64,000 bases of DNA from an uncultured Mycoplasma sp. GTDB lineage: Bacteria > Bacillota_I > Bacilli_A > Mycoplasmatales > Metamycoplasmataceae. Each line of letters opens with the position of its first letter. Position 1 is the first letter of the stretch. The stretch is from contig CAMRAC010000003.1 of assembly GCA_947039955.1 (NCBI GenBank), forward strand, positions 1 to 64,000, read 5' to 3'. Below are positions 34,960 to 46,326 of this stretch, one piece after another. Made by a program: the position numbers and the translations under genes. The notes below the pieces were generated by a model. The model saw only the letters and a program-made list of their open reading frames with translations, did not search any database and was not told the DNA's origin.

Positions 34960-37098
34960 TTAAATATTAAACTTCTTGTCAAATTCCACTAAAGAATCAT
35001 TATTCATCTTAATTTTAAAGGTAACATAATTTATTTCTTCTTTAATAAAGCTATCAATTTGTTTTATTTCAAAGATTCCATCAATTTTTTTGAATCCAAG
35101 CATTGCCTTATTAATTGATTCATCTTTTTTCAAAGGGATTGTAATATCTCTTTCTTTCAAAGGAGAGTTATCATATTCTTCAAACTTGTGAACATGTTTA
35201 ATGTTTTGTTCTGTTAAAATTTCTGCAAAAATGATGTTATTTTTAGTATTTTTAGGGTGCATCTTCCCAATTCAACCAACTTGAATATCATCATCAAACA
35301 GTCCGGCATTGTAATTTGGGTGTAAAAAATCTAGAGATAAAGGTTTAATGACTAATTCTTTTCCATATATTTTGAAAATATCTTTCTTCATTTCTGCAAA
35401 TGTTTTTTCATCAGAAGCAATACACAAAGCTTTCTTATCATTAATCATTCCTATGTCGAAAAAATTAATACCATCTATTTTTCTTTTTGCATTGTAGTCA
35501 TAGTTGTCATTTAGAGACGGAGCTATTGAGTTTCTAATTGAATTATGTTCTTCAGAAGTATATGTTAATAACTTAATTGTTTTATTGAATGAAAATGGAT
35601 CAAAAATATTCTTGTCCTTGTTCATTAAAGTATATGTTCAAAATTGAGTGTATCCCATAACCGCAGTTATATAAGCAAAGTCTCTTAACTTAATAACGTT
35701 TGAATTATCAAACTTAGTTAACGGTTGTGCATCATTAAAGTTATTTAGACCATAAAAACGAAATACTTCTTCAATAATATCCTGCATAACTTCAACGTCA
35801 TGTCTATATGAAGGAATAATGATTTGTTCTTTTTTAATCTCAAAACCTAAAACTTCCATAGCTTTTAAACATTCCAAATACTTTGGAGACTTGGTCATCT
35901 CAAAGCCTGCATATTTATTTAACTTTCCTTCAACAAATTCAACACTCTTTGGAGAACTCTTTAATTTATTAATATGATTAGAAATAGGAAGTTTGGTTCC
36001 TAGGAAGTTAACAGCCAATTCAATTGAACCATATGAAACTGCTTTTGATGAATTAATTGATGAATCATTATGCATTTTCATTATTCTCGTTGAGTTTCTG
36101 ACTTCTTTAGTATCTAAAGATGCAAATTCAAATAAAACTTTTTGATCACCCTTCTTGTAGCCTGCATCTATAGACTCTAAAACTCCAGCAACTGATATAA
36201 CATTTTTCTTATCTTTAACAACTAAAGCTTCTACCATTTTGATTTCATTAAAGATAATGTTTTTTTCAACGCTTAAAGTAATGTCTCCATTAATTTTTTC
36301 AGAATTATAAACTCTTGATGCAACACCTGTCATAATTAAAGTTAAAGAAGAGATATCTTTAATGTCGTTTTCTAATTTAATATTAGATTTCAATAACAAA
36401 ATTATATCTTCTATAGATAATTTAAAATCACTAACTTGAGATTCAACTCCTGAAAGGTAATTGTTGTCAATAGAGTGCATACTTAACTTAGAAGTTGTTG
36501 TCGATTTATATTCTGGAAGGGTTTGAGGTTTGGTTTTAAAGTATGCAGATAATTCTAAGGCCATTACAATATAAGAATTGGCATCAGATCTATTTGTTAA
36601 TATGGAAATATCAATAATGTTATCATCAAGACCAAGTTCAATAATTGGATTCTTCTTCAAAGAAATTTTATCAAAAATAAAGATTCCATCACTTCACTCT
36701 TTTCTCATCAACTTTTCATTAAAACCCAATTCTCCTAAAGCGGTTAACATTCCCTCAGAAACAATGCCCTTCATCTCTTTAGCGCCGAATGTAACTCCAT
36801 TAATTGATGAACCAGGAATAAACGCAATTAAATAATCACCATCTTTAACATTGGTTGCCGTTGTTTGGATAATTCTATTCTTATCTTCGAATTCAATTTC
36901 ACAAACATTTAAATTATCACTATTAGCATTTTTATAAGTTTTTAAAACATGACCAAACTTAATTCCTTGAACATCACTAACTTTTTCACAAGACTCAACT
37001 TCAAAGCCAATGTTATTAATAGCATTTAAAATTTCTTCTGTTTTAATATTTTTTCCAAGAGAAGCAAGTTCTCTTAATTTATTTTCTGAAAATAACAT
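34960..37098 (-). CDS. pheT: Phenylalanyl-tRNA synthetase beta subunit
   Basis: 712 residues, joined from four ORF-track pieces in one frame across TGA codons. The N-terminal region (EILNAINNIGFEVESCEKV), the tRNA-binding-like EMAP domain (GVTFGAKEMKGIVSEGMLTALGELG), the B3/B4 region, B5 (EFVEGKLNKYAGFEM...YRHDVEVMQDIIEEVFRFYG) and a C-terminal anticodon-binding-like domain follow in the expected order. Forms the alpha2-beta2 enzyme with PheS. A G-rich ribosome-binding site (AGGGGAAGG) precedes the ATG. Confidence 0.95.
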
Positions 37099-37136
37099 TT
37101 AGTTTACCTTCCCCTCTTTTTATTTTTAACATCAAA

Positions 37137-38090
37137 CTAATATTTAAATTCTTTTAAGAATCTAATATCATTTTTATAGAACTCTCTAATATCATTTATT
37201 CCATATTTAATCATCGCTACTCTTTCAATTCCGATTCCGGCAGCAAATCCATTTAAATCATTTGTATATCCAGCTATTTTTAAGATTTTCTCATTGATCA
37301 TTCCAGCGCCTAAGATTTCGATTCATTTATTTTTGAAAAATACATCTACTTCCATAGACGGTTCGGTAAAAGGAAAGAATGAAGGTCTCATTCTAATCCT
37401 TACTTCTTCTTCAAATACATGACTTAAAAGTGATTTTAATGTTCAAATTAAATTCTCAATATTTGTATTACCAACAAACACTAAATCTAATTGTGAGAAT
37501 TGATGTGAGTGAGTTTGGTCATCTTCATCATTACGATAAACTTTACCAATTGAAAAAGAAGCAAAACTCTTATTCTTGTTAGCTTCCAGAACTCTAGCTG
37601 TTAATCCTGTATTGTGAGTTCTTAACAAATGTTCTTTATCAATATACAAAGTGTCTTGCATATCTCTAGAAGGGTGGTTTTTAGGAATATTTAGTTTTTC
37701 AAAATTATATGAATCTGATTCAATTTCCGAACCAGGTGTTTCGAAATATGAATTTTGCGAAAATCATTCACGCATTCTTGTCATAATCAAAGTTAAGGGG
37801 TGAATTAAAATATTGCTTTCAACATGTTCAAAAATGTCATTTTTATCTTGATTGATTTTTTTATTTATTTTTATTTCTTCTAATTCAATTAATTTTAGAT
37901 CAATTAATCTTCCGGCTTCTTCTTTAATTTTTGTTATTTCATTACCAATTTTAGATTTTTCTTCAACTGGAGCACTCTTTAATTTTGTTTGAAGGGAAAA
38001 AATCAAACCATCTTTTCCGTATATTTTGTTCTTAACATTTTTTAAATCTTCAATCGACTTAATTGCGTTAATATTTTTTTCTAAATTCAT
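37137..38090 (-). CDS. pheS: Phenylalanyl-tRNA synthetase alpha subunit
   Basis: 317 residues, joined across TGA codons. Class II motif 2 region [19 protein letters not shown]...[22 protein letters not shown] and motif 3 region [35 protein letters not shown] are clear, with [24 protein letters not shown]. Catalyses charging of tRNA-Phe. pheT follows 38 bases downstream. Predicted nearly leaderless, with TATAAT ten bases before the ATG. Confidence 0.95.
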
Positions 38091-38100
38091 AATTAATTAA

Positions 38101-38106
38101 ATTATA
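38101..38106 (-). promoter_or_regulatory. -10 box for pheS-pheT
   Basis: Minus strand TATAAT with ten bases before the pheS ATG at 38090; the predicted leader is only about three or four bases. Confidence 0.5.
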
Positions 38107-38116
38107 AAGATAATAT

Positions 38117-38803
38117 TTAAAAATAAATAAAAGATTTCAATTTATTTTTGATATTTTTGAAGTTTGGTTCATATTTAGCTACTTTTGCTCAAAAATCTTT
38201 TGAATGATTTAAGTGTTCTGCGTGACTTAGTTCATGAACGATTACATAATCAATTATTTCCGGAGAATATGCAGCCAACCTAGTGCTGTAATTAATCTTT
38301 TTCTTATCAACATAGTTCGAAGCTCAAGCGCTTTGCTTCATCCTAATTAAGATATCATGATGATCAACACCCATTAATTGCTCTTTTCTGTATTGAGCTC
38401 CTATTAAATAAGATAGTAATTCTTTTTTATAAATACTGTAAATGATATCTTCTATTGACTTGCTGTTGATTTTATATTTTTTATAACGAAAAACTAAATG
38501 GTTAACAACTTGATCATCTTTTGATTTACTTTCTAGGATATCAAATGTTTCCAATTGACCAAATAAATGAAATGTACGATTTTCCAAATTAATATTAACT
38601 TTAATAGCATTAACTTTTTGAATTTCTAAAAATTTTTCTAAATACTTCTTAATAAAATCTAGAATAAATTCTTCAGTTGAATTCATTGGTGCCGAAACAA
38701 TAATCTTATTGTCTAAGTTAATTTTCATATATATGTTTTTAATTGGTTTCTTATTTATTTCAATATTGACAGTTTGTCCATTATATTTAAATGGTAAAAT
38801 CAC
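38117..38803 (-). CDS. YgjP-type (DUF45) metallopeptidase-like protein
   Basis: About 228 residues. The ORF track stops at a TGA; the true C-terminus carries IIDYVIVHELSHAEHLNHSKDFW, an HExxH zinc-binding site with the downstream His typical of the YgjP/SprT-like DUF45 group. Residues 1-140 are the less conserved N-domain (NIEINKKPIKNIYMKI). Start is uncertain: GTG at 38803 has AAGAAG nearby, TTG at 38824 has none; both overlap the end of the upstream NERD gene. Biological role in Mollicutes unknown. Confidence 0.8.
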
Positions 38804-39491
38804 TATTTTTTGCTTCTTTTCCAAAAGACAATAACATTTTATAATCTTCTGGAGCAGATGTTTTATGATCTAAAAGAGCATAATAAATTTTTTGAATTTC
38901 ACCCATATTAATTTTCGGCATTAATTGGTCGTTAATTGCGTTCAATGATGTTTCCATATCTTCAACCTTAATAACTAAAACATGAGAAGGTATTTCAGTA
39001 CATATTAATTTTTCAGTTCTTGAATCAAACACAACCAAAGATAACATCGGAACTTTTAATTTAGATATTGCCAAAATGTGTTCAATGTGTTTGTCATTTT
39101 GAATAATTGGGTTATTGATTTCATGTCTTTTACTTCCCATAATTTTAAATCATGTTTTTTCAAGACCTTTTCCTTCAATTACTCCGTTAATATTTTTAAC
39201 TTCAATAACTATCAAAGCCCTGGCAGTAATTAAAATTCCATCAACTTCAAAAATTTTATTTTTGTCATATTTAAACATAGATGAAGGAATGTAGTGAGCA
39301 TTGTTCTTATTAGCTCAGTCTTGAACTAGTTTATTTACCTTAGTTTCTGCGTCTTTTCCTAACTTGTCTGTATAGCTATCAGTGGTTTTGGTTTTCTTTA
39401 GGTATAAAAATAATGATACAAAGAAAATTAACGCCATTATGAACAAGGAAATAGAGATTCCTATTAAGTATTGTATTTCTTCAAATTTCAT
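38787..39491 (-). CDS. NERD-domain membrane protein
   Basis: 234 residues; the ORF track shows only the C-terminal half because of TGA codons. ATG at 39491 with AAGGAG eight bases upstream. A single N-terminal transmembrane segment (YLIGISISLFIMALIFFVSLFLYL) is followed by a NERD (nuclease-related) domain: LGKDAETKVNKLV, FEVDGILITARALIVIEVKNINGVIEGKG, matching the restriction-endonuclease-like D...ExK core (D, E, K visible). Cytoplasmic catalytic domain expected. Function of NERD proteins is largely unproven. Confidence 0.82.
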
Positions 39492-39536
39492 TTAATCTCC
39501 TTATAAATTATTTTATAGAAAAATAATTTATTTTGA

Positions 39537-39542
39537 TATAAT
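39537..39542 (+). promoter_or_regulatory. -10 box for rpsT
   Basis: GATATAAT on the plus strand about 40 bases before the rpsT ATG, in the divergent gap between the NERD gene and rpsT. Confidence 0.5.
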
Positions 39543-39581
39543 TTATTCACTTATTAAATACATAGATTAGAAAGAAATAAA

Positions 39582-39848
39582 ATGGCAAATATAAAATCAA
39601 AAATGACTAGAATCAAAACTAACGAAAAAGCGAGAGTTGCAAACGCAGCAATGAAGTCTCGTGTTAGAGGGGCAATTAAAAAAGCGAGAGTTGCAGCAAT
39701 GGAAAAAGATCCTAAAGTAAAATCTTTAGTTTCTGAAGCTCATAAACTAATAAACACTTCAGTTTCAAAGGGTGTTTTCCACAAAAATAATGGTTCAAGA
39801 AAATGTTCTAGACTTGACGCATTCGTTAAAAAAACATTAGCTGCTTAA
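39582..39848 (+). CDS. rpsT: 30S ribosomal protein S20
   Basis: 88 residues, normal length. MANIKSKMTRIKTNEKARVANAAMKSRVRGAIKKARVAA and SKGVFHKNNGSRKCSRLDAFVKK match S20, a helical 16S-binding protein. Monocistronic, with its own promoter and terminator, between two minus-strand blocks. Confidence 0.96.
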   Translation: MANIKSKMTRIKTNEKARVANAAMKSRVRGAIKKARVAAMEKDPKVKSLVSEAHKLINTSVSKGVFHKNNGSRKCSRLDAFVKKTLAA

Positions 39849-39866
39849 TAATTCATAGAAAATTTA

Positions 39867-39886
39867 AAATGACCTTTGAGTCATTT
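39867..39886 (+). terminator. rpsT terminator
   Basis: AAATGAC CTTTGA GTCATTT, a 7-bp stem followed by T-rich sequence (ttttgtttctttcattt). It may also stop the converging ABC genes. Confidence 0.7.
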
Positions 39887-39943
39887 TTTGTTTCTTTCAT
39901 TTAGAAAATAATTAACTTTTCATTAATTTATAGAGACTCAAGG

Positions 39944-40885
39944 TTATTTTTTAGATTTCTTATTTGATTGAGAAGTATCAACTGAACCAATAACAACATA
40001 TTTAGAATATAATTCATCAAGATTTTGAGTTCCATCTAAACGACCGTGGAAAACAATTTTTCCACCATCCAAAATTGTTGCTGTATCTGCATATTTATCA
40101 ACTTCAGATAAAATGTGTGATGAAATAAAGATTGACTTACCTTCATCCTTATATTGATTTAGAACATTGAATAACTCTTGTCTTGCCAATGGATCTAAGT
40201 TTGCAGCAGGTTCATCCATAATTAAAATGTCCGGATTATGAACCATTGCTTGTGCTAAAAGAATTTTTTTCTTTTGACCAGAAGAAAAAGTGCTTGGTTT
40301 TTTATTAATTAAATCAAGCATATTCATTTTCTCTAGAGTTTCAACTGAGAAAAGTTTCGCTTCTTCTTTTGAAAGTCCTGACATGATTGACATAGATTCT
40401 AAATAATTTTTAGTAGTGAACTCTTTGGGGAAGATAGCCACTTCAGGAACATATCCTATTTTTCGTTTAGCAGCTACAGTTGAGTTTTTATGACCACCTA
40501 TCAAGATTTCTCCTGAATAATTAGCATATGCACCCACGATTGCTTTTATAGTTGTTGTTTTACCAGCTCCATTGGCTCCAATAAAAACATGAAACTCTCC
40601 TCTTCTTATATCAAAACTAATATCATCTACCGCTGGTTGTTTTCGATTTTTATATTTTTTTGTTAAATTAATAACAGATATTAAGACTTCGTGATCATCA
40701 TGTTGATAGATTGAACGCTTATTAATGTTTTCTTGTCTAACATTTAATGAATTTATTTTTTGATTATATTCAAATTCAGAAAGAATTTTTTCATCTTTCA
40801 AATATAACAAAGCTTCTTTGATTTTATTATCATCAAAAGAAGTAATTACTTTAGGCTCTTTATTTAAAGAATTATTTTTGGGCAT
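39944..40885 (-). CDS. ABC transporter ATP-binding protein
   Basis: 313 residues. About 65 charged N-terminal residues, then an ATPase: GANGAGKTTTIKA (Walker A), FSSGQKKKILLAQAMV (signature, slightly altered), ILIMDEPAANLDP (Walker B), FISSHIL (H-loop). It is the ABC-2 subclass typical of drug or lantibiotic exporters. Its ATG overlaps the upstream permease stop by one base, so the two are translationally coupled and form one transporter. Substrate unknown. Confidence 0.9.
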   Translation of the reverse strand: MPKNNSLNKEPKVITSFDDNKIKEALLYLKDEKILSEFEYNQKINSLNVRQENINKRSIYQHDDHEVLISVINLTKKYKNRKQPAVDDISFDIRRGEFHVFIGANGAGKTTTIKAIVGAYANYSGEILIGGHKNSTVAAKRKIGYVPEVAIFPKEFTTKNYLESMSIMSGLSKEEAKLFSVETLEKMNMLDLINKKPSTFSSGQKKKILLAQAMVHNPDILIMDEPAANLDPLARQELFNVLNQYKDEGKSIFISSHILSEVDKYADTATILDGGKIVFHGRLDGTQNLDELYSKYVVIGSVDTSQSNKKSKK

Positions 40886-42576
40886 TATTCGAAATCCTTT
40901 CTATAGTAAACAGCGATTGTACTTGAAAGTATAATTAAAATAATTGCTGTTCAAGATAGTCCCACAGCTATAGAGCTCGCTTTTTGACCATCGTTATTAA
41001 GGGTATAATAATTTTCTTTGACATCATATTTAACAAATAAAGCTTGTGGGTTTTGGTTATCATAATTAACTGAATTAAATTCAATATCTAAAAAATTATT
41101 AAATCGAGCATTGTTTGGGATAATAGAGTTTAAAAAAATATCTCTATTTTTAAAGGTTTCAATATGACCATCTAATTTTTGAATTCCATATAAATAGAAA
41201 AATAAAACACTTATTTTTTTCTCCAAATCTTTTTGATCAATTTCGGTAATATTTAATTCATTATTAGCATGGATAAGATTTTTAATTCCAGAATCTTTGA
41301 ACGCTTCTGCAAACAATGCTTTAGATTTATCCAGGATTATTTGCACAATTTCATCATTACTAAGACCGACCATTGTCTCATCTAAAATACTATTAAATAC
41401 TTTTTCAAACTGCGACTTAGTAATGTAAGTCTTGAAAAACTGTTCAACTTGATAAAAATCATTCAATTCAAAGTTTTCTTCATGGAAATTAGGATTTTTA
41501 TCCGTTTTCGCCAACAAATTAAATTGAATTTGTGTATTATTAAATTTATATACAAAAAAATAATTGTTGTTTTCTCAAAAATTATTTTTCACACTTCCTT
41601 CATTAAATGAAACATAATAATCACTAAAATTAACATATTCCCTATAATTATTTTCGTTAAAAAATGGATTTTGAACACTAGATATTTTTGTAAATCCAGA
41701 AATAGGATTAACAAAATTATTAACTATATTAATTCAAGAATAATCAACTTGGGTTTCTAATGCTTTATTAATTATTTCGATTTCTTCAGCTGTTAGCGGA
41801 GTTATAATGTCTTTTGTATAAAGAATTACTTTTCCATCAGTGGTTAATTCGTATTTTAAATTAAGATTATAGTCTGATATTTCTCCTATTCTTTGTGAAA
41901 AACTTTTCTCCATTAATGGAACAACCTGTGGAAGCACCTGCGAAAATACAGTTCCCATACTTAAAAAACCTAAAGAAAAACTAGAAACTAATTTTGTAGA
42001 AAACTTTAAAGATAAAAGAATTGATAATGAACCAAAAAATATATAAGCAACTAGCATTGAAAAGAAAAAGATAGTTATGTAATTAAAGATAGGGAATGTG
42101 GGATTGGATACACCATAGTAAGATAATAATCCAATTAATATTGCAAAGTAATTTAGTAAACATATGATAATTCCTAAAAGAAAGAAAAAAACAAATCTTA
42201 CAAAGATAATTTGGCTACGTCTAATTGGTTTTGAAACGATAATAATCTCCATTCCCTCACCGGAAATGTCTTTGAAAAGATTTAGAGCCTTAATAGTTGC
42301 AAAAACACTAGTTACAGAAATTGTAACTGAAGAAATAACTAATAAAAAAATAGTGTGAACTAAAACGTCACCCAAAAAAATAGGAATAATAGATAATAAC
42401 AAAACTAGAAGAAAACTACCAATAGGCATTAAAATAGTTGATTTCTTTTTCAAAATATATTTAGCAGTAAAAATTGAATAAGCTAGAATAGGTTTAATAT
42501 TGTCGTCTTCAAAATTGATTTTTTTGTTTTTAATTTTTGGATTAGTGGGACTTATTGAGATGTTTTTCTTAGACAT
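40885..42576 (-). CDS. ABC-2 type permease with a large extracytoplasmic domain
   Basis: 563 residues, joined across TGA codons. Transmembrane segments at the N-terminus (STILMPIGSFLLVLLLSIIPIFL, TIFLLVISSVTISVTSV, FVFFFLLGIIICLLNYFAILIGLL, TIFFFSMLVAYIFFGSLSILLSL) are followed by a polar stretch of about 300 residues and one final segment (WTAIILIILSSTIAVYY), so a big loop is probably outside the cell. Pairs with the ATPase it overlaps. Predicted leaderless, with TATAAT six bases before the ATG. Confidence 0.8.
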
Positions 42577-42582
42577 TTAAAA

Positions 42583-42588
42583 ATTATA
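42583..42588 (-). promoter_or_regulatory. -10 box, leaderless layout, for the ABC-2 permease
   Basis: Minus strand TATAAT, six bases (TTTTAA), then the ATG at 42576. No Shine-Dalgarno is present. Confidence 0.6.
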
Positions 42589-42609
42589 ACACAAACAAAG
42601 AATTTATCC

Positions 42610-44472
42610 TTATAAGTCTTCAGGGGTATTAACACCTGATGTGTAAAGATTGTGATAAAAACCTTTTGCTTTTAATAACGATGTATGATCTCCTTTTTCA
42701 ATGATTTCACCATCTTTTAAAACAATTATTTGATTTGCATTTTTAATTGTTGATAATCTATGTGCAATAACAAATGTTGTTTTATTTTTAGATAATTTAA
42801 TCATTGCTTCTTGAATATCTTTTTCTGTCTTTGTATCAATTGAAGAAGTTGCCTCATCCAATATTAGAATATTAGCTTTTTTCAAAATTGCCCTAGCAAT
42901 AGCTAATAGTTGTTTTTCACCTTGAGATAATTCATCTGCATTATTTTCAATTACAGTATCATAACCATCTTTAAGCACGCTTATAAAATGATGAGCATTA
43001 GCCATCTTTGCAGCTTCGATAATTTCTTTGTCTGTTGCGGTAGGTCTTGCATGTCTAATGTTAGCATAAATACTTTCTCCAAAAATAAATGTATCTTGAA
43101 GAACTATTGAAACTTCTGACCTTAAACTTTCTTTAGTAATTGTTTTAATTGAATTTCCATCAATTATAATATCTCCATCATTAATGTCATAAAACTTTGT
43201 AAGTAAATTAATAATGGTTGTTTTACCAGATCCGGTTGGTCCAACAATCCCAATTACTTCACCTGGTTTTGCATGCAATGAAATGTTCTTTAAAACATTC
43301 TTTTCACCATCATAAGAAAAGCTTAAGTTTTCAATCTTAACATCACCCTTTAAATTATTAACAACATCTACTTCACTCTCTTTAACTTCTTCTTCTTGTT
43401 CTAAAATTGAGAACGCTCTTTCAGTTCCAGCCAAGGCCGTTTGAATAACATTTAATAATTGGAATATTTGGAATGTTGGTGTTGTATAACTTCTCAACAA
43501 CATTGAAAAGGCAAGGACTAATGAAAAAGCAACCGAATTAATAGTTTCACCATTTGTATCAACAGTCTTGTTTAATAAAAATCCAAACTCAATATTATTA
43601 GAAGAAAGTAATCAAGCTACAAATACAACTAGCATTCCTAAGGTTGCAGTGATCAAATTATTTCAAGGACTCACTACACCTGAAAGGAATGATGTTCTAG
43701 CATCTATTTTTTGAATTTTTTTATTATAAATATTAAACACATCAATTGTTTCCTGTTTCTTATTAAAGTTATTGATAACTTTTTGACCGGAGATTGTTTC
43801 TTCAACAAAACCATTTAATTCACCAATATACACTTGCTTCTTAAAGAAGTTAGGTTGTGCTTTTTTAAGTATTAAAATAATAAAAGAAAATTGAAATGGA
43901 GCAATTGCCAAAACAATTGCAGCTAAAATTGGTGAAAATATAAACATAGAAATTATCATTATAAATATTTGGAATGAATTGGTTAAAAATTGCGTAACAT
44001 TTTGTGTCAAAACATTAGTTATGTTATTAACATCATTAGTTAATTTTGACATAATGTCTCCTGATGGTTCACTATCAAAATAAGATAATTTTAACTCTAA
44101 AATTTTATGGAATAAATCTTGCCTAATATCTTTTCCAATCTTTTGCGCTAGTTTCGTCATAGTAAATATTTGAGCGACTGATATAGTTAAAAAAAGAAGA
44201 TACGTACCAATAATTAAAAGAGTATATGTTAATATAATATTTGCGTCAGTTGTCCCTGTTGCTTTCAATGAATTAGTTATATATTCTGTGAAATAATATT
44301 GACCAAAAATAGCTCCGGACAAAAGAGATGTTACAATAAAAGAAGAAATAAAAATAACTATTGTCTTCATTTTATAAGTCTTAAGGTAAAATCAAATAAA
44401 TTTAAAATTTTTCTTAATGTCTATTTTTTGATTTTTCTGAGATTTAACTTGTTTAATATTATGAGAAGACAT
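42610..44472 (-). CDS. Heterodimeric ABC exporter, canonical-site subunit
   Basis: 620 residues. ATG at 44472 overlaps the stop of the partner gene by one base. An N-terminal cytoplasmic stretch (MSSHNIKQVKSQKNQK) leads into a six-helix membrane domain and a C-terminal ATPase: GPTGSGKTTIINLLTKF (Walker A), LSQGEKQLLAIARA (signature), ILILDEATSSIDTKTEKD (Walker B with catalytic Glu), FVIAHRLSTIKNA (H-loop). Sequence style is very close to known heterodimeric exporters of the TM287/288 or LmrCD kind. Probably multidrug or lipid export. Confidence 0.88.
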
Positions 44473-46241
44473 TATTTACCACCTTTCAACAATTCATTAA
44501 CTTTTGTTGAGCCAATTTGTGAAATAGCAATTTCACGATATATATCATTATTTTTCAATAAATTAGTATGAGTATCAAACCCATTAATTCTTCCTTCTTC
44601 AATAACTATTATCTTATCCGCTTTTTCAACAGATGAAATTCTTTGAGCAACAATTATTGTAGTTGACTGACTAAACTTTTTAATGTTCTCTTGAACTTTA
44701 GCTTCTGTAATATTATCTAAAGCACTTGTAGAGTCATCAAATATCAATATTTTTGATTTCTTCGCAACTGTTCTTGCGATTGAAATTCTTTGCTTTTGAC
44801 CACCAGAAAAGTTCTTTCCTCTTTGTTCTACATTTGATTCTAACTTGTCTTTTTGCTTATTGATAAATTCTCATGCTTCAGCAACTTTAGCCGCCTCTAT
44901 AGCTTTCTTTTTGATCTCTTCACTTGATAACTTAGAACTGAGTCCCATAGCTATATTTGTTTTTATAGTTCCAGAGAACAACGTTACCGCTTGCATACCA
45001 ATAGCAACATTGTTGTTTAGTTCATCAAAACTATAATCTTTAACATCTATACCATCAATTAATATTTTTCCTTCTGAAGGATCGAATAAACGACCTATCA
45101 AGTTTATAAAAGTTGTTTTACCAGAACCAGTTCTACCTATAATACCAATATTTTCATTTGCGTTAATAGTGATGTTTATTTTTTCCAACACAGGGGCTGA
45201 ATCTTCATGAAATTTATATGTAACATCTTGGAATTCTATTTTTCCTTTACTAATGATGTTTGTATTTTCATTATTATAAGTAATTGAATTTTTTCAATTC
45301 AACACTTCTTTAATTCTTTTGATTGATGGAATTGACCTTGCAATTTGGATAAGCACCATAATCATTGTAATTAAAGCGAATAATACACTCATTAAAACAT
45401 TTATAAAAGGCGCTATAACAATCATCTTTGATGCATCGGTAGAAGAATAAGAAAGAACGATTATAATTGCAATATTAACTGCGGATTGAATTGAAGGCAT
45501 TACTACACCCAATATTTTATAAGCTTTAGTAGTGATTTTTGCTAATTGCTCATTACTTTGATCGAAGTTTATCTTTTGATTATCCTTTAAATTAAAAGCC
45601 TTAACAACTCTTATACCCAATATTGTTTCTCTCATTGCTTTATTCATAGAATCGGTGTATTTTTGAGATGCGGAGAACTTAGGAACCGAAAGAACAATCG
45701 TCAAAATCATTACCACTAAAACAAAAGGTATTATTGCTCCAAATATTCAAGCTAATTCTGGATAAGAAATTATAGAAATAGTTATTCCGTAAGTAAATAA
45801 GAATATCCCGCTAACAAAAAACCTTAAACCAAAAAGAAAACTAACAGAAATTAATTCAGTATCATTTGTTATTCTTGTAATAAGAGAAGAAGTTGAAATT
45901 TTATCAATATCTTGATATGACAAATCTTGAATCTTTGCATATGTTTTAAGTCTCATATGAGAAATATAACTTGTTGCAGCTTTGGAAGTAAAATAAATAC
46001 CAGAAACTCCGCAAATAAAACCACCAATAATCATACCCGCAAAGGTTCCTATCAATTGCTCCATTGTAAGTAAGTCAATATTAAAAATGTTTTTTGGTGT
46101 TGGCCTTCTGTCGCCAGCAATTGCTTCCATTATTTCACCAATAAACATTGATTCTGTTATTGATTCAAAAGATTGCAAGAAAAGGAAGAACATTGTTGCC
46201 AACATATATAAAATTGTTTTTTTTTGAAATATCTTTAACAA
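44472..46241 (-). CDS. Heterodimeric ABC exporter, degenerate-site subunit
   Basis: 589 residues, joined from four pieces across TGA codons. Start is TTG at 46241, supported by AAGGAG five bases upstream. Six-helix membrane domain, then ATPase: GRTGSGKTTFINL (Walker A), FSGGQKQRISIA (signature), ILIFDDSTSALD, where the catalytic Glu is Asp, and IIVAQRISSVE, where the H-loop His is Gln. These two changes mark the degenerate half-site of asymmetric heterodimeric exporters. Co-translated with the canonical subunit downstream. Confidence 0.88.
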
Positions 46242-46326
46242 AATAACTCCTTAATTTTAGATGATTTCTAATAATAAATATATTTAAAATAGAGATTTAT
46301 AAATTATAACCTCTTTCATGGTTAAA

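Noticed and set aside
38324-38824. TTG 38824 as the start of the YgjP-type gene
   Set aside because: It has no ribosome-binding site and a longer overlap; GTG 38803 is a little better, though neither is certain.
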